Source: Prevotella sp. (GTDB lineage: Bacteria > Bacteroidota > Bacteroidia > Bacteroidales > Bacteroidaceae). Taken from it: a DNA stretch of 64,000 bases. This document shows positions 1 to 8,429 of the stretch, piece by piece. The position numbers were made by a program, and so were the translations under genes. Below the pieces are notes generated by a model. The model was not told where the DNA came from, did not search any database, and was given only the letters and a program-made list of their open reading frames with translations. Position 1 is the stretch's first letter. Each line of letters opens with the position of its first letter. The DNA is taken from the NCBI GenBank assembly GCA_017445845.1, contig JAFSRY010000023.1, positions 36,717 to 100,716 on the forward strand, in the 5' to 3' direction.

Positions 1-3000
1 GGAATGAGCCTAACGGTGAACGACGTAAAAGAAATAATGAGACAAACAGCCATTAAAGATACATATACAAATGGAACAAACGCCTCTCATTTCGGAAACG
101 GAAAGATAGATGCTCTTGCCGGAATAAAGTATATCCTTGATAGCCCGTTAGCCAATAAGAAACTATCTTTGTCAGCCACTCCAAACGGAGGCATAATCAG
201 CTATATGCAGGAGGTAAAATTGACGGCAAGCAATCCCAGTGCCGAGATTTATTGCACGTTTGACGGAATGGAACCCACGAAGGAAGATTTCCTTTATGAC
301 CCGCCCTTGCAGATAGACCATTCACTGACACTGAAAGCCAAAGCATTTCTTGACGGTTATGAGGACAGCGAAACGCTGACACAAGAGTATCAAGTAAAAT
401 TGGATATTGAGGCTGACCGTGCTTCGGGTACTGTCAAGGCAGGCCAGATCGTGACGTTGAGGTGTTCGCATCCTGAGGCAGTCATTTATTACACGACGGA
501 CGGCAGTTTACCAACCCAGAACAGCAAGATATACAATAGTCCAATAGAGATTGCCAGCAGCACAGTCATCAAGGCTATCGCCATGCACGACGGCTGTCTT
601 TCAAGCAATGTCTTAACACGAAACTATGTGGTTACGGCTGTAAAACTAAGTGTCAGTCCTACAGGCGGCACAGTGTCGAGAGGAACAAAGGTCACTATTA
701 CTTCAACGCCATCGAATGCTGACGTTTTCTACACATTGGACGGCAGTGAGCCCAATGTGTTGAGTGAAATATATGAAGAACCTATCAATATACAAAAGAA
801 CACGACATTAAAAGCCATTGCATACGCAGAAGGCTATGCAGAAAGCACTTTGCTGACCGCAAGCTATTCGGTGAAACTGAACTTGCAGGCAAGTCTGACA
901 TCAGGAACAGTTGACTATCTTTCAGAAGTTGTCCTTTCTGTCGATGAGCCAGATGCAATCATCTATTACACTACGGATGGAAGCACACCTACACAAGAGA
1001 GTACAATTTACGATAGTCCTATAGTCATTGATCGGACCATGACCATCAAGGCCATAGCCTATCAAGATGATTATTTGGCAAGCGAAGTTCTGACGCGCAA
1101 TTATACCATTCGGACGGTCACGCTGTCCGTATCTCCAACCACTTCTGAACTGCTACCCGCTGGAACGGAAATCACATTGACGGCTAATCCTGCCAACGCA
1201 CAGATTTACTACACGACAGATGGGAGTGAGCCAACCACTGAGAGTAATAAATATATACGCCCTATTGTTATAGAGCATAGTTTGACACTGAAAGCCAAAG
1301 CATTCTATAATGGATATAGAGAAAGTTATTTGTTGCAACAAAACTATCATGTAACCTCATTGTCTTCAAAGAGTTTCGTTCCCATTCAGAATAGTGATAA
1401 CAAAAATGGACACTTAGTGCCTTCAATCAAGTTTAATTCCCTTATCTTTGAGGGTACTTCATTTGATGAAATACAACTTTTAAGGGAAAAAGAACCTGTA
1501 TTTGGACAGCCAATTGTTGTAGATTCCACTATATATTTCGTTCCAAATAAAAAGCTGGAAACGGGTCAATATTCCTTTGTTATCCCTCAAGGGGCGATAA
1601 ACAATCAAGACCAAGAAACAAACATGAAAGAAATCAATAATTTTTCAATCATAGATAGCTACTATACGACTCCCAAATACATGGGGGGCGACGATACAAC
1701 ATGTTTAATAAAAGACGATGGTAGTTTTTGGACATGGGGGTATGATGGTCGTTGGAACAATTCTGAAGGTATCTCCTATCCTGGATTGTTGGGAATAGGT
1801 ACTACAAATTCAAGACGTGGTTTTTTAAGTGCAGAAAACATTCTTAATGACATAAAAACAATGGCAACGGGACCTTATCATCGCTTTGCATTATCCACAA
1901 ATGGAACACTTTATGGATGGGGGTGTAACATGTACTTATCGTTAGGGAAAGGAGATTATTATTCAATTTACAGAACTCCTACTGTTATTATGAATAATGT
2001 TGATACCATAGCTGCACGCTCAACTCGAACTATAGCTTTGAAAAAAGATGGTTCAGTATGGGATTGGGGATCAAGAATTCCTTCTAAGGACAAGTATGGT
2101 GGGGCAAATATGAGCTCTGGAAACCCAGTAAAGGTTTTAGATAACGCTAAATATATTCATAACTGTTACTCCATGTGTTATGCTATCAAGCAAGACAATA
2201 GCTTATGGGTTTGGGGGTATAGTGGATATAATCTTAATGAGTTTTCTGGAACGGGCATTCATGAGGGCGTTGTTTCACTTACAAAAGTAACGGATAGCGT
2301 AAAGGTTGTAACAACAAATATGGTTTTAAAAAGTGACAATACTTTATGGGCATGGGGGGTATATGTAGGGGATGGAACAACAATGCACAGATATCAGCCT
2401 GTCAAAATCTTAGATGATGTGAAAACAATTTACGAAGAAAAATACGCAATTAAAAATGATGACAGCTTATGGGCATGGGGCGCTAATAATAATGGAAGAG
2501 TGGGCAATAACTCAACTGAGGTACAATTATCACCAGTAAAAATCTTAGATGATGTACTCTCAATATCTACAGCTGCCAATACGGTTTTAGCATTGAAAAA
2601 GGATCACACATTGTGGGCATGGGGCAGAAACGACATGGGGCAAGTTGGTAATGGAACTACTACAGATCAAATTTTTCCTATCAAGATATTAGATGGTGTA
2701 ATATTTTTTTCAACGGATAAATTCACTAAACGTCCTATTGCTACCACAACTGATGGAAAAACCTACATGTGGGGATACTCAAATGTAACAGTCCCCACAT
2801 TAATAGATGGTTTCTACGTCTATGTCCAAAATACTTTTTTGAAGAGTATTGTTATTAACAGCAATTATTCTGTTGCCAAAGGAATGAAAACGTATATTCC
2901 ATGCTCTTTTACTGAAAAAAACGCAGACTATGAAACAATGGTTTGGAAAAGTAGCGACGAAAACATTGCAACGGTCACTCCGCGTGGTATCGTAACTGGT

Positions 3001-3282
3001 ATTGTTCCAGGCGAAGCAACGCTTACTGTGAAAGTAACATCGAAAGAAGGTACAGAATTCACAGCGAATTGCAAGGTGACAGTAATGGAAAGTATTATAA
3101 AGGGCGATGTCAATGGCGACAAGCGCGTAAGCATCAGCGATGTGAGTATTCTTCGTAACTATCTTTTAGGCAATAATCCTGAGAAATATAACGATAAAGC
3201 TGCTGATATGAATGAGGACGGCCGGGTGTCTATATCGGATGTCAGCAAACTTGTAAATCAATTGTTAAACAAAATAGAATAA
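1..3282 (+). CDS. 5'-truncated S8 subtilisin-like protein with chitobiase-type repeats, RCC1 repeats, Big2 and dockerin
   Basis: The frame is open at base 1, so the N-terminal protease portion lies outside the window; the ATG at base 4 is probably internal. The first ~45 residues (DVKEIMRQTA, FGNGKIDALAGIKYIL) resemble the end of Bacteroidales S8 subtilases. Five CHB_HEX_C-type beta-sandwich repeats follow (residues ~54-450; recurring YYTTDGSxPT, KAIA or KAKAF). About seven RCC1-like repeats come next (residues ~570-930; recurring SLWAWG and PVKILDDV), then a Big2-type Ig domain (~945-1028). A type I dockerin with two Ca-binding loops closes the protein (DVNGDKRVSISDV, DMNEDGRVSISDV). It is probably a secreted, modular adhesin or protease. 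The RCC1 part is visibly more AT-rich than the upstream repeats, suggesting domain shuffling. The stop codon directly abuts the next ATG. Confidence 0.82.
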   Translation, partial: GMSLTVNDVKEIMRQTAIKDTYTNGTNASHFGNGKIDALAGIKYILDSPLANKKLSLSATPNGGIISYMQEVKLTASNPSAEIYCTFDGMEPTKEDFLYDPPLQIDHSLTLKAKAFLDGYEDSETLTQEYQVKLDIEADRASGTVKAGQIVTLRCSHPEAVIYYTTDGSLPTQNSKIYNSPIEIASSTVIKAIAMHDGCLSSNVLTRNYVVTAVKLSVSPTGGTVSRGTKVTITSTPSNADVFYTLDGSEPNVLSEIYEEPINIQKNTTLKAIAYAEGYAESTLLTASYSVKLNLQASLTSGTVDYLSEVVLSVDEPDAIIYYTTDGSTPTQESTIYDSPIVIDRTMTIKAIAYQDDYLASEVLTRNYTIRTVTLSVSPTTSELLPAGTEITLTANPANAQIYYTTDGSEPTTESNKYIRPIVIEHSLTLKAKAFYNGYRESYLLQQNYHVTSLSSKSFVPIQNSDNKNGHLVPSIKFNSLIFEGTSFDEIQLLREKEPVFGQPIVVDSTIYFVPNKKLETGQYSFVIPQGAINNQDQETNMKEINNFSIIDSYYTTPKYMGGDDTTCLIKDDGSFWTWGYDGRWNNSEGISYPGLLGIGTTNSRRGFLSAENILNDIKTMATGPYHRFALSTNGTLYGWGCNMYLSLGKGDYYSIYRTPTVIMNNVDTIAARSTRTIALKKDGSVWDWGSRIPSKDKYGGANMSSGNPVKVLDNAKYIHNCYSMCYAIKQDNSLWVWGYSGYNLNEFSGTGIHEGVVSLTKVTDSVKVVTTNMVLKSDNTLWAWGVYVGDGTTMHRYQPVKILDDVKTIYEEKYAIKNDDSLWAWGANNNGRVGNNSTEVQLSPVKILDDVLSISTAANTVLALKKDHTLWAWGRNDMGQVGNGTTTDQIFPIKILDGVIFFSTDKFTKRPIATTTDGKTYMWGYSNVTVPTLIDGFYVYVQNTFLKSIVINSNYSVAKGMKTYIPCSFTEKNADYETMVWKSSDENIATVTPRGIVTGIVPGEATLTVKVTSKEGTEFTANCKVTVMESIIKGDVNGDKRVSISDVSILRNYLLGNNPEKYNDKAADMNEDGRVSISDVSKLVNQLLNKIE

Positions 3283-4017
3283 ATGAGTAAGACGAAATTT
3301 TCAAGTTTTGTAGAATTACTAAAGTCAATTAAGTTCTGGACTATAGTAGCTGGCGTTTGTGCCGTAATCACAGTGTTGTTCTTAATTTTTGACAAGTTGA
3401 AACCCATTATCTGTCCTAAGCCACAACTCTCCATGACGGAAGTTTTGGTTGGGTTGGCCAATGACCTAAAAGGAAAAGAGACAACGACTATTCCAGATTC
3501 TCTCTTTCAAAATGAAGAGATTAAACACATCGTGACCTTGCAAGACCAGATGAAGTCGATGGCAAGTGAGTTTTTATCTTCTGTAGCAAAAAGAAAAGAA
3601 CTTGCAGGAATGGAAGTTGGCCCTGAGTTGGTTTCTGCACTTGAAAGAGATGTGAAAGAAACCACCAGACCACTATATATTCTTAAAGAGACTATGACGA
3701 GTATCAATCTAATTAGCAAAGATTTAGATTCATCAACGTCAAAATGGAATGGTGTCATCAACCAAGCCACACTAGATGAAATAAGCGAGGCTCTAAAAAC
3801 TGCCAAGAAAGAACAGAGCAAAAGCAACAGAATCATAAATAACTTGCTAAACAAATCCAACCGCAGCATCAGAGATATCAAAAATGCTGTAAAAAACTAC
3901 GAATCCTTATATGAAAACGAGAAATACATGGGATTCTATGAAAAGTTGTTAGAATGGTACATCAAGTTGTTTGACCAGTTGAATGGGCGTATACTTGAAA
4001 TTAAGAATGAACAATAA
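3283..4017 (+). CDS. Membrane-anchored coiled-coil protein of unknown function
   Basis: This 244-residue protein begins immediately after the stop of the dockerin protein with no spacer, so the two are almost certainly co-transcribed and probably translationally coupled. One hydrophobic segment (residues ~17-37, around FWTIVAGVCAVITVLFLIF) would anchor it in the inner membrane with a short cytoplasmic N-terminus. The rest is highly charged and helical (many K/E/S/N) and looks like extended coiled coil. I recognise no catalytic motif or named family. Composition is AT-rich, like the RCC1 part of the preceding gene, which suggests the pair arrived together. A scaffold or export-assisting role for the upstream protein is only an inference from position. 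Confidence 0.7.
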   Translation: MSKTKFSSFVELLKSIKFWTIVAGVCAVITVLFLIFDKLKPIICPKPQLSMTEVLVGLANDLKGKETTTIPDSLFQNEEIKHIVTLQDQMKSMASEFLSSVAKRKELAGMEVGPELVSALERDVKETTRPLYILKETMTSINLISKDLDSSTSKWNGVINQATLDEISEALKTAKKEQSKSNRIINNLLNKSNRSIRDIKNAVKNYESLYENEKYMGFYEKLLEWYIKLFDQLNGRILEIKNEQ

Positions 4018-4029
4018 TATTTTATTCAC

Positions 4030-5244
4030 ATGAAAAAGAAAATGTTTATATTTGCTGCACTATTCATGAAATTGTGTAGCGTGCAGGCAGACGATGTTGT
4101 GGTGAATGACATCACTATTCCGCAGGGTGGCGAGGCCACACTGAACATTGAGTTGAACAACACCGCAGAGTACACGCGCTTTTCGCTCGACTTAGTACTG
4201 CCAGAGGGCATCACCGTCACCGGTCAGCGTCTGGGTGAACGCTTCAGCGGGACAGACCACACCGTGAAATTAGGAATATGGTCTGAATGGTATCGCTTCT
4301 TGGGCGACACGGATAATTCGATGGTAATTCCCGGAACGAGTGGTACGTTGGTGGCTGTGACGTTGAAAGCTGAAGAGAATCTGGCTATAGGATCTACCTA
4401 TCAAGCCACATTGAGCGGTTATGATCAAGCAACAGGTAAGGAGTATGGCATGGAGTTCACAACACCAAGCGACGAGACGGTTCTGCTTGGCAAGGCTACT
4501 TTCACCATTACCATTGGCGAACCTGCCGACCCGCGCACCATCCTCGACGAGACATCAACCACTGTGCCCGAAGCCACCGATGGTGATGTAGATATCCTTG
4601 TAAAGCGGACGATTAATGCTGGGGAATGGTCGACGCTGGTGTTGCCGTTCGATATGACGGAGGCACAGGTGAAAGAGGCCTTCGGCGACGACGTTGAGCT
4701 ATACGAGTTCGTAGACTACAAGGCCAACGACGACAATACGGAAATCACTGTGAACTTCGATGAGGCCCTACTCAGCGAGGACGGTCTCATGGCCAATAAC
4801 CCCTATATCATCAAGACCTTGCGCGACATCACGGAGTTTGAGGTGACGGCCACCATTGACCCCAACGAGGAAGGGGCCGTGGTGGAATACACCAACGGAA
4901 GGTCGGGTTCAAAGAAGGTGGTCTACGGCTCGTTCCAAGGGACGTATCATGCAGGGACGGTGGTGCCTGAGAACGCCCTATTCCTCTCCGATAGCAAGTT
5001 CTGGTACTCCACGGGGCTGACGACGATGAAGGCCTTCCGATCCTACTTCGAATTTCAGAATGTGCTGCCCAGTGTTGGCGATGCTGGAGCGAAGGTGAAC
5101 CTGAACTTCAACGGACGGACGGGACTCGCCGAGGTTACCACGAAGCCGCATCCCATGGAAAAGAGCTACAACCTGCTGGGACAGCGCGTGGATGGCAGCT
5201 ACAAGGGCATCGTCATTTTGAAAGGTAAAAAGGTGAAAAAATAA
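4030..5244 (+). CDS. Secreted cohesin-like protein with C-terminal sorting-type tail
   Basis: A 404-residue protein with a signal peptide (cleavage near SVQA-DD). Residues ~20-150 look like a cohesin or CBM-like beta sandwich: an opening strand (VNDITIPQGGEATLNIEL), FSLDLVLPEGI, then SGTLVAVTLKAEENL. Residues ~190-370 form a second all-beta region also seen near the C-terminus of the C10 protease in this window (NAGEWSTLVLPFDM here, NWTTLVLPFEP there). The last ~25 residues (YNLLGQRV, KGIVILKGKKVKK) match the tail shared by several exported proteins here. It lies 12 bp after the membrane protein gene and two genes after a dockerin protein, so a cohesin-dockerin partnership is possible. The cohesin assignment is by pattern only. 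Confidence 0.65.
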   Translation: MKKKMFIFAALFMKLCSVQADDVVVNDITIPQGGEATLNIELNNTAEYTRFSLDLVLPEGITVTGQRLGERFSGTDHTVKLGIWSEWYRFLGDTDNSMVIPGTSGTLVAVTLKAEENLAIGSTYQATLSGYDQATGKEYGMEFTTPSDETVLLGKATFTITIGEPADPRTILDETSTTVPEATDGDVDILVKRTINAGEWSTLVLPFDMTEAQVKEAFGDDVELYEFVDYKANDDNTEITVNFDEALLSEDGLMANNPYIIKTLRDITEFEVTATIDPNEEGAVVEYTNGRSGSKKVVYGSFQGTYHAGTVVPENALFLSDSKFWYSTGLTTMKAFRSYFEFQNVLPSVGDAGAKVNLNFNGRTGLAEVTTKPHPMEKSYNLLGQRVDGSYKGIVILKGKKVKK

Positions 5245-5255
5245 AAAAACAGAAT

Positions 5256-5414
5256 ATGAAAAAGGAATATATATGCCCACTCGTGAAGCTGGGTTTGATA
5301 GAAAGTGAAACGCTGTTGGCAGACAGTAGTGTCAGTAGTGGAGAAATCGGCTACGGCGGAGTTGACCGTGATGGTGACAAGGAACCTGCAGGCAAATGCT
5401 CCGTTTGGGAATGA
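5256..5414 (+). CDS. 52-residue conserved-type mini-protein
   Basis: This short frame starts with ATG 11 bp after the cohesin-like gene and encodes 52 residues (MKKEYICPLVKLGLIESET at the N-terminus, ending KCSVWE). It is charged and Gly/Asp-rich in the second half, with no signal peptide and a terminal Trp-Glu. Small proteins of this style (MKK-x-YI-x-P start, an LLADSS-like segment, Gly/Asp-rich middle, W-acidic end) are common as unannotated genes behind secreted proteins in Prevotella and Bacteroides; that is recollection of pattern, not a search result. Reading direction and spacing fit the last gene of the preceding operon. No function is known to me. Confidence 0.6.
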   Translation: MKKEYICPLVKLGLIESETLLADSSVSSGEIGYGGVDRDGDKEPAGKCSVWE

Positions 5415-5470
5415 ATGAGCGCCCAAAGGTGTAAGCCCGGGGGGCGGCACCCTCTGTTGTTGCTGCGTGT

Positions 5471-6664
5471 TTATTCCGTCTCTGCGGCAAAGAGGAGGGG
5501 AAGCTTCATCCTTGTGTTGACGGCTCTCCCTGCTATTCTTCCGGGAGTCCATCGCGGCATAAGGCGCATGACGCGGGCAGCCTCGCGGTCGACGGCCTGC
5601 GACACGGGGTCGGTGACGCAGATGTCGTTGACGGCCCCCTCGCTGTCGACGACGAATTCCACCATGCATTTTCCTTCGCCGGCGGTCGTGCCCTGCTGGA
5701 CGGGATAGGTCATTGCGCCGGTAAGGAAGTGCACAAGGCCGTCACGGCCTCCGGGGAACGCGGGCAGCTCGTCGACGCTGGCGCTGACGGGTTGGCCGTT
5801 GGCCTGGGGCAGCGACTGGTAGGCCTGCGCCTGCCACTGGCGTTGCTCCTTTGGCTTTGCGGCCTTCTTCCTGAGCAGGCGGCGGCCTGCGGTCGTGACA
5901 TAGTAGGATGGCAGGAAGGGCAGCCGGGAGGCATCGGTCAGGGCTACCAACGAGTTGAAAGTCTGCGGGGTCTGGTCAATGACGTATCGGCCCTGCAGGA
6001 GCAGGCTGCCTCCGACGAGGCAGACATTGTCAATCATCAGCGTGTCGACCCACTCGGGTATGGCTTCAATGGCATTGTCGATGACGGCCCCCATGAAGGG
6101 TCCCACTTCTTGCTTTTCAGTGATTTCTGTCAGATAGTGTTCCATGACGAGGATGTCGGGCATGGTCATCACCTGTCGGCCCTGCAGGTCGTAGGTGAAC
6201 AGCAATCGGGTGTCGTCGGAGGGCTGCGACGATGCTCTGCCGGGGTTTGACTTTGCCATGAGGACATAGGAGATGTAGCGGCCCGGCCGATGGTCGAGGA
6301 GCCGGAGCACGCAGTCGACGTGGCAATACTTGTCGTCGGAGGGTATCTGCGAAAGGTGGGTGACGGGCTGCCCGAACCGCTCACGAAAACGGCTGTAGGC
6401 ATCGGCGAATGTAGGGGCCTGCACCTTAAAGAGTCTTTCGGCGATAAAACGCTGCAGGGGTTCCACGTCCTGCCCATCGACTACTTCGGGCCACTCGACT
6501 TCTATGTCGACGACATTCATCTCGTCGCCCTTGTTGTAATAGAGGTGGTCTTTGACGTAGCGCACGCAATATTTTGCCGAGAGCTCCAAGCCCTGCGACC
6601 GTGCTAACGAAGGAAGCAGGACTATGAGGAATAGGAGGCGGACCCTCCGGAGAGCGTTTCTCAT
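5471..6664 (-). CDS. Secreted protein with C-terminal TonB-like domain
   Basis: A 397-residue protein with an N-terminal signal peptide (LLFLIVLLPSLARS). Residues ~300-390 form a TonB C-terminal domain: ELPAFPGGRDGLVHFL, YPVQQG, CMVEFVVDSEGAVNDI, DREAARVMRLMPRWTPG. This is the usual Bacteroidetes energy-transducer-like module, but the protein lacks the Pro-rich spacer and inner-membrane anchor of true TonB. The middle region (FTYDLQGRQVMTMPDIL) resembles the DUF3298/RsiV-type fold. Its ATG overlaps the TGA of the upstream endonuclease gene by 4 bp (ATGA), so the two are co-translated. A role at the cell envelope is likely; the substrate is unknown. Confidence 0.75.
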   Translation of the reverse strand: MRNALRRVRLLFLIVLLPSLARSQGLELSAKYCVRYVKDHLYYNKGDEMNVVDIEVEWPEVVDGQDVEPLQRFIAERLFKVQAPTFADAYSRFRERFGQPVTHLSQIPSDDKYCHVDCVLRLLDHRPGRYISYVLMAKSNPGRASSQPSDDTRLLFTYDLQGRQVMTMPDILVMEHYLTEITEKQEVGPFMGAVIDNAIEAIPEWVDTLMIDNVCLVGGSLLLQGRYVIDQTPQTFNSLVALTDASRLPFLPSYYVTTAGRRLLRKKAAKPKEQRQWQAQAYQSLPQANGQPVSASVDELPAFPGGRDGLVHFLTGAMTYPVQQGTTAGEGKCMVEFVVDSEGAVNDICVTDPVSQAVDREAARVMRLMPRWTPGRIAGRAVNTRMKLPLLFAAETE

Positions 6665-8382
6665 CTTTTCAGTACTTTCTTACCGTTCACGATGAACAGT
6701 TCTTTTTGAAAGGATGGGGTGACCCGGCGGCCCTGCAGGTCGTAAGGGCTGGAGGTCTGAACCTCTCGCGTCAGCCCCTGGGGTGAGGCGTTCTGCCTGA
6801 TGCCATCCGTGGGTTGCCGGCGATAGAGCACGACGGGCTGCTGTCCGCTGGTGTAGCAACGGAATATCTTTGCCGAAGTGTTGAAGCGTAGCGAATAGTC
6901 GGTATACGACTCACAGACCATCGTGGTCTCTGCAGCCGTCGGCGTCACCGTCCACAAGGCATCGGGATCGTCGGCCGCGGTTACCGTTGTCAGCATGTTC
7001 GACTTCGAGGTCTGTGCCAGATAGCCGTCGCCACAGTTGAAGCGCCAGCTGTTGCCGGACTTCTCGAGGGTCATGACGAGCGGTGCCTCTTGCATGTCGG
7101 CGGTGTTGATGAGTCCGTTCTCGATGTCGGCAGTGGTGGGATTGCCTCGGTTGTTGGAGATGCTGACCATCGGACGGCCGAGCGTCGACGACTCTTCATA
7201 GACCAGGATGTAGCTGTCGCCATCCTGCAGCTCGTCGGCAGAGGTTATGCGAGCGTAATAAGTGCCGTTGGGATCGGGGTTCGGGCCCGGGCCTGGTTTG
7301 TCGGTAATGGTGAAGGTGGCTGTGACGACACGGCTCCGTTCGCCCTCCTTTTCGGCATAGGCGCTGACGGTCATCGACTCGCTGACGATGAACGGCTGGC
7401 TGTAGGTCTGCCATGGTGCGCTCTGCCCGGTTGAATAATAGATGGTGGCACCGGCAGTGGTGCAGGTGACAGCGACTGTCTGCGGCTCGTAATAGGTACC
7501 GCCGGCAGGCGAGATGATGGGCTCTGCAACGGTGACCGTGCCCGAACCTTCATAGTTGTCGTAAGAGAAGGACTGGTCTTTCTTGCTGCCCCAGACGTAT
7601 TCCTCCAAGCCGGGGTAGTCGACGAAGGGATTGCGGTTGCCCTGCACTTGTTGGACGGCCTCGTTACGAGCCATCTCGACAGCGTCGATGGGGTCTTGTT
7701 TCGACCAACGCATCATCATGTCGAGTGTCCACTGGGTGAGACCGGGATACTTTTTGCCGTCGAAGACCTGACGGGCTGTTCCGCCGTCCCATCCGCTGAT
7801 ACGGTCTTCATAGCAGGTGACCATATAGAAATAGATACGCGCGAGGTCGCCCTTGATTTCGTCGTTGGGTTCAAAGACGGTACCGGAGTACCCGCTGAGC
7901 TTATTCTTACCGACCTTGCTGTAGCCGTTCTTCGACGACCAGCTGACGGTGCCGACTTCTCCGAAGGGATTACTGCTGCGGCGTCCGTTGACATAGCAGT
8001 CGGTAGGCACGACATGAACGATGTCGCTCTTCATGGGGCTGGCCTTCGAGAACCAGCTCTGCGGCACGCTGTGCTCACGGTTCCATCCGGCACCTTCGGA
8101 TGAGTTGCCGTTGCGGTCGTTCCAGGTGTAGTCGGTGGCATTTGAATACCAGTCGCGAATGCAGCCGTCGGGACGCTTGTCGGTTTTCTTATAGGCTTCG
8201 ATGAGTCCGTCGTAGCTGGTTACATCGGGTGACTTGATAATCATGTAGAGGGCGGTCTTCAAGGCCTCTCTCTTCTTTCCGTTTGCATAACTGTAATAGG
8301 TTCCCGTGTTGTTGGGTCCCTGTGCCCAGGCACAGGAAACCAGCAACATCATCATCATTGTCGTGATTTGTTTTCTTTTCAT
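6661..8382 (-). CDS. Secreted endonuclease I family nuclease with CHB_HEX_C domain
   Basis: A 573-residue exported nuclease (signal peptide ending CAWA-Q). Residues ~28-260 form the endonuclease I fold. The catalytic region is visible as NREHSVPQSW (His104), then DIVHVVPTDCYVNGRRSSNPFGEV, a metal and DNA binding stretch. A chitobiase-type beta-sandwich follows (residues ~285-360; ISPAGGTYYEPQTV, IYYSTG), then a beta-rich domain (ITSADELQDGDSYILVYE) and the shared tail (YDLQGRRV, LFIVNGKKVLKR). It probably degrades extracellular DNA or RNA at the cell surface or outside. It is the upstream partner of the TonB-C protein (4-bp overlap). Confidence 0.9.
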   Translation of the reverse strand: MKRKQITTMMMMLLVSCAWAQGPNNTGTYYSYANGKKREALKTALYMIIKSPDVTSYDGLIEAYKKTDKRPDGCIRDWYSNATDYTWNDRNGNSSEGAGWNREHSVPQSWFSKASPMKSDIVHVVPTDCYVNGRRSSNPFGEVGTVSWSSKNGYSKVGKNKLSGYSGTVFEPNDEIKGDLARIYFYMVTCYEDRISGWDGGTARQVFDGKKYPGLTQWTLDMMMRWSKQDPIDAVEMARNEAVQQVQGNRNPFVDYPGLEEYVWGSKKDQSFSYDNYEGSGTVTVAEPIISPAGGTYYEPQTVAVTCTTAGATIYYSTGQSAPWQTYSQPFIVSESMTVSAYAEKEGERSRVVTATFTITDKPGPGPNPDPNGTYYARITSADELQDGDSYILVYEESSTLGRPMVSISNNRGNPTTADIENGLINTADMQEAPLVMTLEKSGNSWRFNCGDGYLAQTSKSNMLTTVTAADDPDALWTVTPTAAETTMVCESYTDYSLRFNTSAKIFRCYTSGQQPVVLYRRQPTDGIRQNASPQGLTREVQTSSPYDLQGRRVTPSFQKELFIVNGKKVLKR

Positions 8383-8429
8383 AGCGTTGTAGTTTTTTTT
8401 AGGGTTATGGCCTATGAGGCCTTTTGGAA

